Source of the DNA: Paramecium pentaurelia
Taxonomy: Eukaryota > Ciliophora > Oligohymenophorea > Peniculida > Parameciidae
DNA: 64,000 bases
Direction of reading: 5' to 3'
NCBI GenBank assembly: GCA_905183005.1
Contig: CAJJDO010000089.1
Coordinates: 328,657 to 392,656 of the forward strand
Part shown: piece after piece, positions 12,134 through 23,474 of the stretch
How the letters are laid out: every line of letters starts with the position of its first letter
Position numbering within the stretch: the first letter of the stretch is position 1
Position numbers and translations under genes: made by a program
The notes under the pieces: generated by a model
What the model was told of the DNA's origin: nothing
Seen by the model: the letters and a program-made list of their open reading frames with translations, nothing else
Database searches by the model: none

Positions 12134-13814
12134 TCAACAAAGTGAAACAAACTTTGGATATCTATGTAAAAAAATTAATCTTTTATCTATAGAATTTATA
12201 TATAGAATAAACCTTTAAATTTTCTCGATTTAATTTGATTCTTCTTTTACCTCCTCAACCAAACCATCATAAGTTGCCTCTATGATATTGGCTTCAATAA
12301 AATCTGATTAGGTAAAGATATTATTATTTTTGATACTATGCATCAAATAATGCTTTTTATTAGAAACTGAAATATATATTAATGAACTTAATGTAATTAA
12401 CTTTCTTAAAGGTGTAACATCCGATAATTCCAAGCACTTGAAATAACTGATAAGTAATTACAAAATTAATTAATATCTAACTCCATTTAATAATGATTTC
12501 ATAAGCTTTAGAATTAGGAACTCTGTAATTATTCTTATCAGCCTACATATCTAATGCAATTAACCAAAGTTATTTATTTAAAGTACTTGATTTCAATAAT
12601 TCTATTATTGTTTGATCATTTTTAAATTAACCATCATTCCAAATAGAATTAACATGGATTTGGAAAAATTTAAAAAGTCCCTAAACACTTTCTCCATTAA
12701 TCATATTGTCAACATCCTACTTTTCAATAGATTAATAATTCTACTATTAAAAACAATTAATACATTCTTCTAAACAACATCTGAAAAAATAGTGTAAAAT
12801 GTGTCAGAATAGGCTTTAATTATATCTTTTAATTTATGATATTCTTAAGATCTTAAAGACTCAATTTCTCTAATTAAAAATGAACAATAATCTTTAAATT
12901 CTATCTATTATGGTTAATAATCTGGTCTTGAATATTTCATTATAAAATTTTCAATCTCATCCTAAATATTTGTATTCTTAATTTATTCATTAAACTTTTC
13001 AATTTCTTAACATTACTATTTATACATAGAAACTTCTATTAAGAACACTTTTAATAATGTATCCTTATGAACTAATAATTTTTTCTACTCGAATTCTTCC
13101 ATTTAAATAAGATAACTTTCCATTTTTGTTTTATAAACATCCAAAAATTCATTATAAGTTATAGTTGATAATTAATATTATTTCTTTAATTTAGAACATT
13201 CAATTGATATATATTAAGTTCTAAATAATATATGATAATAAAATATACTTGCATATTTATTTTATAGTTTAATCTTCTGGAACATCAAAACTATATTAAT
13301 AAATCATATCTAAAATTGCAGATTATTCAAAGTCTCTTGATTTTAATTTGTAATCCATCCTTGTAGATAGAACCTAACCTTTTTTTTCTGTTAAAGTCTC
13401 TTCCAATAATTTAATTTCATCTATAATTTTATTAGAAATCTAATTCTATTAATTAAGTGTCTCCTTAATCTAATTTTTAATTTCTGTTCTAATTAATTCA
13501 ATAAAATTTTCAATCTTTGTAATCTTATTTTTCAATTAATTAACTAACTATTCCCTCATAAAAATAAAACTAATTCATAATTTTTGAATTTCATTTACTT
13601 TGATTTATCAATTTATAATTATAATTTACTCAAAGCTTTTGCATAATTTTCTTCAATATTAGCTCTTTCCAACATTATTATTAAATATTCTTCTAATCCC
13701 TTTTTACTATCTATGTTTTAATTGATTATTTTATCTGATTATCCCTATAGAGATATCAAAAATTAGGAATACAAGTAGATGTGGATAATAAACAAGTTTC
13801 TCTCTTTAATTCAT
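12134..13814 (-). CDS. F-BAR domain protein with an unassigned C-terminal domain
   Basis: 516 aa after five micro-introns (28, 29, 28, 20 and 25 nt). Residues 20-55 match the start of an F-BAR (FCH) domain: GLEEYLIIMLERANIEENYAKALSKL (split here only by reading), followed by about 250 residues of coiled coil as expected for this membrane-bending dimer. The C-terminal 170 residues contain a helical block (KQLWLIALDMQADKN, YEIIIKWSQILINF, LSDVTPLRKLITLS) that I cannot name; it is not an SH3, RhoGAP or MHD that I can recognise. Probable role: curvature sensing in endocytosis or phagocytosis. One intron, 12437-12461, ends in AAG. Confidence 0.72.
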
Positions 13815-13885
13815 TAATAATTTAAAATAATATAGATTGAAAAAGAGAATGTAAAATTGTGGAATAACAAAATTGTTTTGAGAAT

Positions 13886-15260
13886 TCAATATTCTTTTTT
13901 CAATTCATAATATTCCTTTTGCTATCTTTATTGATATTTCTTATATCCAGTAAACTCACTTAAATCATTCTCTAAACGATCTAAATATTAATGACAATTT
14001 AATACTATAATATGGTTATTTCCTATTATTTGATTTGTTATGATACTTATTATATTCATAGTTATTTCTTCTCTTTTATTACTAAATTATAAATAAATAT
14101 TTACATATCCATTTTATTAATATCCATATTTAGAATATTATTTTTATTCATACAATTCTACTTAATGTGTTTTTTCTTAATTATTTCTTTCCACAGAATT
14201 TTCTTTATTTGATTCTGATTCTCTTGATATTTACATCTAATTGGTTTATGATTGAGAATTTTCAGGATCTACTTCTGTATTTATTATTTCAATAGAATTT
14301 TTCTTTTCACTAAATTTTGGATTCTCTTAACCTTCTTGAATTTAAATTTATTGTGTTGGATTCAAATGAGGTAAAAATGAAAACATTGATTATTATTCTT
14401 ACAAAGGAGCATAATTTAATTCTATTTTTTCATTTGATCTAATTTGATTTAATCTTTAACTTACAATGTCTAAGGAAGTACAATCTTATTATTATTAATA
14501 AAATTTCTATTATTAATATTATTTGTATTGATTCTATTAAGGATATTAATGATGTTAAAATTATTATTGTTCAAATTACATATCTTCATAATTTCTTGCA
14601 TTATTCATTCTTTACTCTTAAAATTATTATTACTTAGATTAAACAATATTTAGGAATCTGTTAAAGAAATCTACTTCCTCCATTCTCGCATTTTGAATTG
14701 CAAACTTAAAATTTCATATGATAATTTTACTGTAACTTTGCATTATTATATTTTACTAAAACCTATCTATGCTTCATCTTCATTATCAAATATAATGAAA
14801 AATTTTATCAAATCTTTATTTGCTATATACTCTGCTTCTTAAACTTCATATTCCTTTGAAATATCTAATTCTAACAAAAATTTCTTAAATTCATCCACTT
14901 GATTCTTTTTGATCAAAATTTACACTTATTTTCTTTCTTTTGCAAAGATGGGTCTAATTACATTGAAAGTTTAATCGAAAATCCAATTACTATAGTTATA
15001 TTAGATCAATATCTAAAAAGTTAATTTTCAAATTTATACATTGGCTAGAGTTTCTAATCCATATGGATAATCTAGTAATTGTCTAAAGCTTTTTTCTTTG
15101 GCTAAACACTAAAGCCTTATACAACCTGTGTTAGGATCAAATTTTCTTAATAGAAAATAGTTTCTGCTTAAGAATTAAAAACTTAAAATACGTCTCAACT
15201 ATAATAAAATGATTAATATACTTATTAGAGAATATTTTCATCAACAGTCTGCTATTACAT
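13886..15260 (-). CDS. La-motif (LARP-like) RNA-binding protein with Q-rich tail
   Basis: 432 aa; introns at 15199-15221, one of 27 nt after ETLAN, and 14705-14730 (AAG acceptor). Residues 8-55 resemble a La motif (NILQQLRRILSFQFLSRNYF, then LLRKFDPNTGCIRL and AKEKSFRQLL). A possible RRM follows (IKFFIIFDNEDEAQIGFSKI, then VTFAIQNARMEE). The remaining half is Gln/Asn-rich, with glutamines encoded by TAA and TAG, and ends in a coiled segment (QQKEYYELKKEY). La-related proteins bind 3' ends or UTRs of RNAs; which LARP class this is cannot be judged. The next minus gene starts 71 bp further on. Confidence 0.62.
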
Positions 15261-15438
15261 GATATTTTTATTTTGAATTCAAAATAATTAATGAAATTTG
15301 TTTATACAATAAAATTTGCAAAAGAACAAAGAAATATTATATATATATAAGAATTGATTTGAATGATATTTTAATTAGAATTTTAAGATATTATAATCTT
15401 ATGGAGATATTGATATAATTTGATAAAATATATATAAA

Positions 15439-16247
15439 TCAAATCATGTTTTCTACAAGGTTATTTATTCTTTCCTCTCTATAACCCCATTCTCCTTGTT
15501 TTGTCAAAGGTTTTTTAATTTTACCACTTTTTAATTATCCTTCTGGATGATTTAATTTTAATGGTCTAATAATTATTAAAATAAAATACACTAAGAATTT
15601 AGTAACAAAATCAAAATTCTCTGATGCATTTGCAATTGTATTTACTATATCTTCAACACAAATAATATCCTTTTCACTCATATATTCTTCTATGATTTCA
15701 TTTGATTTTAATGCAATAATTTCTTTTTCTTTCATTATGTGTCCTCTTTTGACAATTAAATCATTGATAATTTATCTTGTTGGTAATCTAAATAAATTTG
15801 GAATCAATACCCATAAGTTATATAATTTTCAACTAATTTTAACTTCTTCCAAATATCTACAGTTGTCTTCACAAATACAGCTGTATTAACCTTGTTTAAT
15901 CTGAATTCCTTCAGTATTTTTTCTTGTTTGTTAGAGATATCTTTAACACTAAAATAATCTAGTTAAAATTTTATACCCTCTAATTCTCACCACAAGTAAT
16001 GTTTTATTAATTGGAATAGATTTTACATCAAGTGTTTCTAAATTCTATTTACGTTCCTATTTAAGTTATATAAAGAGAATACTTTTCTTTTGAAATAAGA
16101 ATATGCTGTTTATTATTTACGATATTTATCTACAAACTTTTCAGGATGAATAAAATCCTTAGTCTTTTATTTTTTTTTGAGAATTCTCTCCTTTATTTAA
16201 CGTGCTCTCTCTTCATTTAGACTTGATTAATGCTTTCTCTTTTTCAT
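15439..16247 (-). CDS. RPL7: 60S ribosomal protein L7 (uL30)
   Basis: 235 aa; four introns of 26, 28, 23 and 24 nt restore a complete uL30 eukaryotic protein. Recognisable are the basic N-terminus (ERARQIKERILKK), VDKYRKQQTAYSYFKRK, TLLVVRIRGV, FRLNKVNTAVFVKTTVDIWK, YGLPTRQIINDLIVKRGH, DIICVEDIVNTIA, FLVPLKLNHPEG and the C-terminal WGYREERINNLVENMI. It sits on the 60S subunit near 5S rRNA. Length fits the family (about 235-250 aa). The start is divergent from the kinase gene, with only 102 bp between the two ATGs. Confidence 0.95.
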
Positions 16248-16349
16248 TATGTCTGTAAGAACATATTTCTTCCTTAAAATGATAATGAAACATAATACTA
16301 TGCTTGTGGTATATTATCCATCAACGATTAATTTAAATAAATTCAAAAT
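16248..16349. promoter_or_regulatory. Shared divergent promoter region of RPL7 and the kinase gene
   Basis: The 102 bp between the two opposite start codons must hold both upstream regions and 5' UTRs. It is AT-rich without a motif I can name. The assignment rests only on gene orientation. Confidence 0.4.
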
Positions 16350-17915
16350 ATGAATGAAACTCAAATCAACCCAGAGAATTATTATAGATTAGAATGTGTA
16401 ATTGGAGAAGGATCTTATGGCTAAGTTTATAAAGGCATATAATTGGATAATGGAAAGGTAGTAGCTATTAAAATAGTACCATCATCAGGAGAGATTGAAT
16501 CACTCAAAAGAGAAATTCAAATACTTAGAGATTGTAGATGTGATAATATTGTTAAATATTTTGGATCTTATCATTCAAATGGATAGTTATGGTTAATAAT
16601 GGAATATTGTTAAGGAGGAAGTGTTATAGAATTGATTAAGTCTTTGTAAAATCCTTTACCTGAAGAAATCATTGCTACAATTCTATATTAAACATTAAAA
16701 GGCATTGATTACATGCATAGTCATAAAAAAATACATAGAGATATTAAATGTGGAAATATTCTAATTGATCATTTAGGCAATATTAAATTAGCTGATTTTG
16801 GTGTTTCCACTTAATTAGTACATACTATGGCAGACACTGATACAGTTATTGGAAGTCCTTTTTGGATGTCCCCAGAGATTCTATTAAAATCAAGATATAG
16901 TAAAAAGACAGATATTTGGTCATTGGGTATAACAGCTATTGAAATGGCAGAAGGTGAACCACCTTATGCACATATACATCCAATTAGAGCAATGTTTGCA
17001 ATTAAAAATAATCCACCTAACTCTTTAACTGATTAAAGTAAATGGTCAAGAGAATTTAATTAATTTGTTAAAAGATGCCTAATTTTAGATCCAAAGGAAA
17101 GACCTTCTACTAAAGATTTATTATAGGATCCATTCTTTTAGAAATACTGTAGAAGTAGAGAATATATTCAATAATTCATTTTAAAATACAAAAAACAAAT
17201 TGAATCATATAAATTAAGTAAATAGTAGAAGTAGCATGAATAATAATTTTAATTTTCTTAAGAATAAGTAGGAGTTCCATTAGATACTTTAATAGAATGT
17301 GAAGAGGAAGAAGATCTAGGAACAATGATTATCAATAATGTTGATGCCATTTAAATGAATGAGACAGGAACTATGTTAGAACATCAATATGAAGATGCAG
17401 ATATCTATGAGAAAGCTATAAATAGAGTGGTATATATATATATTTTATTTTATTAGTCAGAATATGGATTATCAAGTTTGAATCAGCAGAGAACAAATAC
17501 TATAATTGAAGAATCACCTATATTAAAAAAGAAATAAATTGAAGATAAAATTAATTAGTTAAATTAAGAGATGCAAAATGAAATTAAATAAGTTAAACTT
17601 AAATATGGGGAATAGATTAATTCACTTTAAAAAGCTTTAAATTAAATTGTAGTTTAGAAACATGAAACTCATAAATCTGTGCATGAATAGAAAGGATTTG
17701 CATTATCTACTAATTATTTTAAATAATTAGAATAAAAAAATAAATTTTCAGCTCCTTCTACTCCTGTTTAATCGTAAAGCAAATATAGATTAGATCAAGA
17801 AAACCTCAATTTGGAAAATCAATTGAAATAAACTAAATATTAATCAACAAATTTACAGTATCACAATATTTAAATTTAGAAAATTATAATTACAAATTCA
17901 GAATAGAATAAATGA
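16350..17915 (+). CDS. STE20/MST-type protein kinase with SARAH-like tail
   Basis: 512 aa, one intron at 17430-17456. The kinase domain spans residues 12-270: glycine loop GEGSYGQVY (19-27), K41 in VAIKIV, catalytic HRDIKCGN (129-136), DFG at 149-151, the GSPFWMSPE activation segment typical of STE20 kinases, and DIWSLGITAIEMAEGEPPY. All catalytic residues are present. An acidic linker follows, then near residues 400-440 a coiled segment, LNQEMQNEIKQVKLKYGEQI, that resembles the SARAH domain of MST1/2 and Hippo (an E-M-x-x-E-I-x-x-x-x-x-K/R-Y pattern). It is probably a GCK-II/MST kinase; partners such as Mob or Sav cannot be inferred here. Confidence 0.92.
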
Positions 17916-18115
17916 TGTTCCAAAATTAGATAATAGTTAAAAACTAATAAAATAATTAATTAACAGAAAAAATTGATTTTGATTCTTATAAGTTTTTGTC
18001 TAATTTTTATTATTTATAGAAATTATGATAATCATTAATTTTAAATATTGATTATAATTAATTGATATTGCATGTAAATTATTATTCTGGTCACAAATTA
18101 ATTTTAATAACTAAA

Positions 18116-19671
18116 ATGCCTAGAAAAACAAAAGCTCGTTCTCGATTAGATAAATATTACAACCTTGCTAAGGATCAAGGATATAGATCCAGAGCAGCGT
18201 TTAAATTGTTCTAATTAAATCGCAAATACAATTTTCTCAACAATGCAAGAACAGTAGTAGATTTATGTGCTGCTCCTGGAGGGTGGATGCAAGTCTGTGC
18301 TTAAATAATGCCTACAAGTTCAACCATTATTGGTTTGGATTTAGTTCACATTAAACCAATACCAGGATGTAAAGCATTCACTTAAGACATTACAACACCA
18401 TAATGTGTATAATTACTTAAAAAGGAAATACCATAAAAAGCAGATGTTATCTTACATGATGGTGCTCCTAATGTTGGAGCTAGTTGGGCTAAGGATGCTT
18501 ATAACTAAAATGATCTTGTCTTGTCTTCCTTAAGATTGGCATCATAATTTTTAAAGAAGGGAGGAGTATTTGTGACAAAAGTATTTAGATCAACAGATTA
18601 TAATTCATTAATGTGGGTCTTTAATAAATTTTTTACAAAGGTAGAAGCTACTAAACCTTTAGCAAGTAGATTTGTTTCAGCTGAAATATTTGTTGTTTGT
18701 TTAGATTATTTAGCACCAGAATATATTGATGAGAAACTATTTGATTCTAAACATGTGTTTAAAGATACTGAAACAGATATGTTATAGTAATAAATTTAAA
18801 AAGAAATTGTTTCTGTTGATAAAATTCTTTAAAAGAGAACTTAGAGACATAGAAGTGGATATGCTGATGATGTTCATTAAACTGTTTATTAAATGATAGA
18901 TTTTGAAGAGTTTCTTCATGCTGATAATCCATATCCAATATTTATTGAATATGCTGGAATCAAAATGACTGAGGAAGCTAAAGAAAAATATTTGGGTCTT
19001 ACTAAACCTCCATAAGATTATCAAATATTGATGGAAGATATCAAAGTATTGGGAAAGAGAGAAATTATATAATTATTAAAATGGAGAAGTAAAATCAAGC
19101 ATTTTTTATCAAAATAAAAGAGAGAATAAAAATAACTACAATAATAGGAGGAACAATAAAGTGCTGAATATGAAGATCTTGATGAAGCTGAAGGAGATAG
19201 AGAAGTAAATGAAGAAGAAGAAGTAGAGGAATAAGATGATCTTGAAAAATTGGTAGATAAATAGAAAGAAGCTTTGGAATAATAATATATTGAAGAACAA
19301 AAGAAAGAATTAAAAGAATAAAGAAAATAAAAATAAAAATAAGCTTAATAAGAAAAGAAATTAGCTGGAAGAGGAATAGGATTCACTCCTTAAGAAGAAG
19401 ATTAAGAATTATTTTAATTTTCTAAACATAAGAATTTACTTAAATTAGGTTATGTAGATGTAGAAGATAAATAAGAAGATAAATTAAAGAAAGAGAAATT
19501 AGCATTTAATAATTAAAAATAATTAGATCAAAATTTAGAATTAATTTATGAAAATAAAAAATAAAAAAAAGAAAATGCTTTAGAAAGAATTAGAAATAAA
19601 AAGTAAGCCTTAGAATCTGAATAAGAAGAAGTTGATGATGAGGATCTTGCTTGTAAACCAATTAAAAAAGT
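18116..19671 (+). CDS. SPB1: Spb1 rRNA 2'-O-methyltransferase, 5' part (cut by assembly gap)
   Basis: N-terminal 518 codons of a FtsJ/RrmJ-family methyltransferase of the Spb1 (FTSJ3) type, which acts on pre-60S rRNA in the nucleolus. It begins MPRKTKARSRLDKYYNLAKD; the SAM-binding motif DLCAAPGGW lies at 49-57. The K-D-K-E catalytic set is visible: K30, the Asp of ILHDGAPN, the Lys of FVTKVF and the Glu of SAEIFVV. A middle domain and a Glu/Lys/Gln-rich segment follow. The reading stops at an N (19672), after which the sequence jumps back to a point already seen at 18442. The intact gene would combine 18116-19671, 20903-21984 and 23289-23449: 907 codons plus stop after three introns, close to the family's usual 840. 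Confidence 0.93.
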
Positions 19672-20902
19672 NAGATGTTATCTTACATGATGGTGCTCCT
19701 AATGTTGGAGCTAGTTGGGCTAAGGATGCTTATAACTAAAATGATCTTGTCTTGTCTTCCTTAAGATTGGCATCATAATTTTTAAAGAAGGGAGGAGTAT
19801 TTGTGACAAAAGTATTTAGATCAACAGATTATAATTCATTAATGTGGGTCTTTAATAAATTTTTTACAAAGGTAGAAGCTACTAAACCTTTAGCAAGTAG
19901 ATTTGTTTCAGCTGAAATATTTGTTGTTTGTTTAGATTATTTAGCACCAGAATATATTGATGAGAAACTATTTGATTCTAAACATGTGTTTAAAGATACT
20001 GAAACAGATATGTTATAGTAATAAATTTAAAAAGAAATTGTTTCTGTTGATAAAATTCTTTAAAAGAGAACTTAGAGACATAGAAGTGGATATGCTGATG
20101 ATGTTCATTAAACTGTTTATTAAATGATAGATTTTGAAGAGTTTCTTCATGCTGATAATCCATATCCAATATTTATTGAATATGCTGGAATCAAAATGAC
20201 TGAGGAAGCTAAAGAAAAATATTTGGGTCTTACTAAACCTCCATAAGATTATCAAATATTGATGGAAGATATCAAAGTATTGGGAAAGAGAGAAATTATA
20301 TAATTATTAAAATGGAGAAGTAAAATCAAGCATTTTTTATCGAAATAAAAGAGAGAATAAAAATAACTACAATAATAAGAGGAACAATAAAGTGCTGAAT
20401 ATGAAGATCTTGATGAAGCTGAAGGAGATAAAGAAGTAAATGAAGAAGAAGAAGTAGAGGAATAAGATGATCTTGAAAAATTGGTAGATAAATAGAAAGA
20501 AGCTTTGGAATAATAATATATTGAAGAACAAAAGAAAGAATTAAAAGAATAAAGAAAATAAAAATAAAAATAAGCTTAATAAGAAAAGAAATTAGCTGGA
20601 AGAGGAATAGGATTCACTCCTTAAGAAGAAGATTAAGAATTATTTTAATTTTCTAAACATAAGAATTTACTTAAATTAGGTTATGTAGATGTAGAAGATA
20701 AATAAGAAGATAAATTAAAGAAAGAGAAATTAGCATTTAATAATTAAAAATAATTAGATCAAAATTTAGAATTAATTTATGAAAATAAAAAATAAAAAAA
20801 AGAAAATGCTTTAGAAAGAATTAGAAATAAAAAGTAAGCCTTAGAATCTGAATAAGAAGAAGTTGATGATGAGGATCTTGCTTGTAAACCAATTAAAAAA
20901 GT
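18442..20902 (+). repeat. Direct 1230-bp duplication around N19672
   Basis: 18442-19671 and 19673-20902 are the same sequence at an offset of 1231, with a few single-base differences. One N lies exactly at the junction. A scaffolder that failed to merge two overlapping contig ends is the simplest explanation. Confidence 0.95.
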
Positions 20903-21984
20903 TAAGAAATAGGAAGATCATTTAAAGATTTCAGATTTAAAAAGCAAATTCTTTGATAAGGAAGAGTTCTCAAAATTAAAGGAATAACTTAAAACATAGA
21001 AAGAGGGTGTATTTGACAATCCTTTAAAAAATTAAAATATAACATAATTAGAAAAGAAGAAAAAAGATAAAACTGATAAGGAATAACATGCTGATAAATT
21101 CAAGAATGATTCAGATAGTGATGAACAAGAAGAGAAAGTTATGGATCCAAAATAATTGAAAAATCTATAAAAATAAATTCAAGAAGACTTAAATTAATTA
21201 GGTGATAATAAAGATATTGATTTATTGAAAAGGGTTGATAAGAAAGAATTAGAATATTAAAAAAAATTAAGTATTTATTTATAAATCTATTTTAGATACA
21301 AAAATTAATTAAGAACCATTACCAGGAGAAGATGAAAAAGTAAAATAATTTGAACTTAATCTCCCTATTTCAGATATGGAAAAAAGAAGAAGAAAACTTA
21401 AAAAATTAGCAGCAAGGGAAGAGAAAAGAGCTAAATTAGCATCTGATAAGGATCCAAATCGTAAAGAATTGGAAATAGTAACAGAAAAGAAAATAGAAGA
21501 TTATGATATTGATTAATTAGCTACTAATCTAGCATTGGCAAAAAAAATGATGAGGAAAAAGACTAGAGAATAAATAATAGAAAATTCATTTGGAAGAGAT
21601 AAATGGGAAAATGAAGATTTACCTTAATGGTTTGTAGATGATGAAGAAAGACATGTATTTAAGATGGAACCTATTACAAAAGAAGAATTTTAATAAGAAA
21701 AACAAAGATTATATGAAATCAATTCTAGAGTACCTAAAAAAGTATTTAAATAATATCATTAATTAAGATTATGGAAGCTAAAATAAGAAAATGGAAGAAG
21801 GCTCAAAAGAAACTTAAAACAGCTGCAAAAAAAGCATAGACAGTTTTTGATACTGATGGTATTAATGAAAGAACTAAAATGTAATAAGTGAGAAGAATTT
21901 ATAATAAAGAAAAAGCAAATATTTAAAAAGAATAAGAAAGAAAAGTCATTGTTGCCAGAAAAGGTTAAGCAAGTGGAAGTATAT
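19673..21984 (+). CDS. SPB1: Spb1, second partial copy (middle of gene)
   Basis: The first 1230 bases repeat 18442-19671 nearly perfectly; the rest (20903-21984) is new and continues the gene into the Spb1 C-terminal domain (LPISDMEKRRRKLKKLAARE, REQIIENSFGRDKW, LPQWFVDDEERHVFKMEPIT). Introns: 25 nt in the KKLN/TKINQEP region (starts about 21269) and 21742-21767, which ends in AAG. It is cut by the N at 21985 in the last intron. Small differences from the first copy, such as A to G changes near 20342 and 20379, suggest allelic contigs. Confidence 0.88.
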
Positions 21985-23288
21985 NTATGTAGATGTAGAA
22001 GATAAATAAGAAGATAAATTAAAGAAAGAGAAATTAGCATTTAATAATTAAAAATAATTAGATCAAAATTTAGAATTAATTTATGAAAATAAAAAATAAA
22101 AAAAAGAAAATGCTTTAGAAAGAATTAGAAATAAAAAGTAAGCCTTAGAATCTGAATAAGAAGAAGTTGATGATGAGGATCTTGCTTGTAAACCAATTAA
22201 AAAAGTTAAGAAATAGGAAGATCATTTAAAGATTTCAGATTTAAAAAGCAAATTCTTTGATAAGGAAGAGTTCTCAAAATTAAAGGAATAACTTAAAACA
22301 TAGAAAGAGGGTGTATTTGACAATCCTTTAAAAAATTAAAATATAACATAATTAGAAAAGAAGAAAAAAGATAAAACTGATAAGGAATAACATGCTGATA
22401 AATTCAAGAATGATTCAGATAGTGATGAACAAGAAGAGAAAGTTATGGATCCAAAATAATTGAAAAATCTATAAAAATAAATTCAAGAAGACTTAAATTA
22501 ATTAGGTGATAATAAAGATATTGATTTATTGAAAAGGGTTGATAAGAAAGAATTAGAATATTAAAAAAAATTAAGTATTTATTAATAAATCTATTTTAGA
22601 TACAAAAATTAATTAAGAACCATTACCAGGAGAAGATGAAAAAGTAAAATAATTTGAACTTAATCTCCCTATTTCAGATATGGAAAAAAGAAGAAGAAAA
22701 CTTAAAAAATTAGCAGCAAGGGAAGAGAAAAGAGCTAAATTAGCATCTGATAAGGATCCAAATCGTAAAGAATTGGAAATAGTAACAGAAAAGAAAATAG
22801 AAGATTATGATATTGATTAATTAGCTACTAATCTAGCATTGGCAAAAAAAATGATGAGGAAAAAGACTAGAGAATAAATAATAGAAAATTCATTTGGAAG
22901 AGATAAATGGGAAAATGAAGATTTACCTTAATGGTTTGTAGATGATGAAGAAAGACATGTATTTAAAATGGAACCTATTACAAAAGAAGAATTTTAATAA
23001 GAAAAACAAAGATTATATGAAATCAATTCTAGAGTACCTAAAAAAGTATTTAAATAATATCATTAATTAAGATTATGGAAGCTAAAATAAGAAAATGGAA
23101 GAAGGCTCAAAAGAAACTTAAAACAGCTGCAAAAAAAGCATAGACAGTTTTTGATACTGATGGTATTAATGAAAGAACTAAAATGTAATAAGTGAGAAGA
23201 ATTTATAATAAAGAAAAAGCAAATATTTAAAAAGAATAAGAAAGAAAAGTCATTGTTGCCAGAAAAGGTTAAGCAAGTGGAAGTATAT
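20682..23288 (+). repeat. Direct 1303-bp duplication around N21985
   Basis: 20682-21984 and 21986-23288 are the same sequence at an offset of 1304, again with a single N at the junction and isolated substitutions (for example near 21275/22579 and 21663/22967). Same interpretation as the neighbouring duplication. Confidence 0.95.
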
Positions 23289-23449
23289 TTTTTAATTTTA
23301 TTTTAGAATTTAAAAGTTCAAGGAAAGTTCTAACAGTTGATAAAAGATTGAAAAAAGATAAAAGAGCTATGAAAGCTAAGGCAAGAATTGGAAAAGGAAA
23401 AAAGAGAAGACAAGTTACAAGAAGAAAAGGAAAAAAGTAGAAGTCTTGA
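21986..23449 (+). CDS. SPB1: Spb1, third partial copy with the true 3' end
   Basis: Bases 21986-23288 repeat 20682-21984; only 23289-23449 is unique. It supplies the last intron (24 nt, within 23285-23308) and the basic C-terminus VLTVDKRLKKDKRAMKAKAR, then GKGKKRRQVTRRKGKKQKS and TGA. This Lys/Arg-rich tail is typical of Spb1. It ends 25 bp before the stop codon of the convergent TXR1-like gene. Confidence 0.88.
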
Positions 23450-23474
23450 TTACTTCTGTTTATAGTATATTAAA

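Noticed and set aside
18782..20255. Minus-strand ORFs in the SPB1 copies
   Set aside because: Antisense shadows of the conserved methyltransferase frame; hydrophobic Phe/Ser-rich composition only.
18116..23449. Three tandem Spb1 paralogs
   Set aside because: The joins carry a single N, the copies are partial and nearly identical, and only one complete gene can be built. An assembly artefact is simpler.
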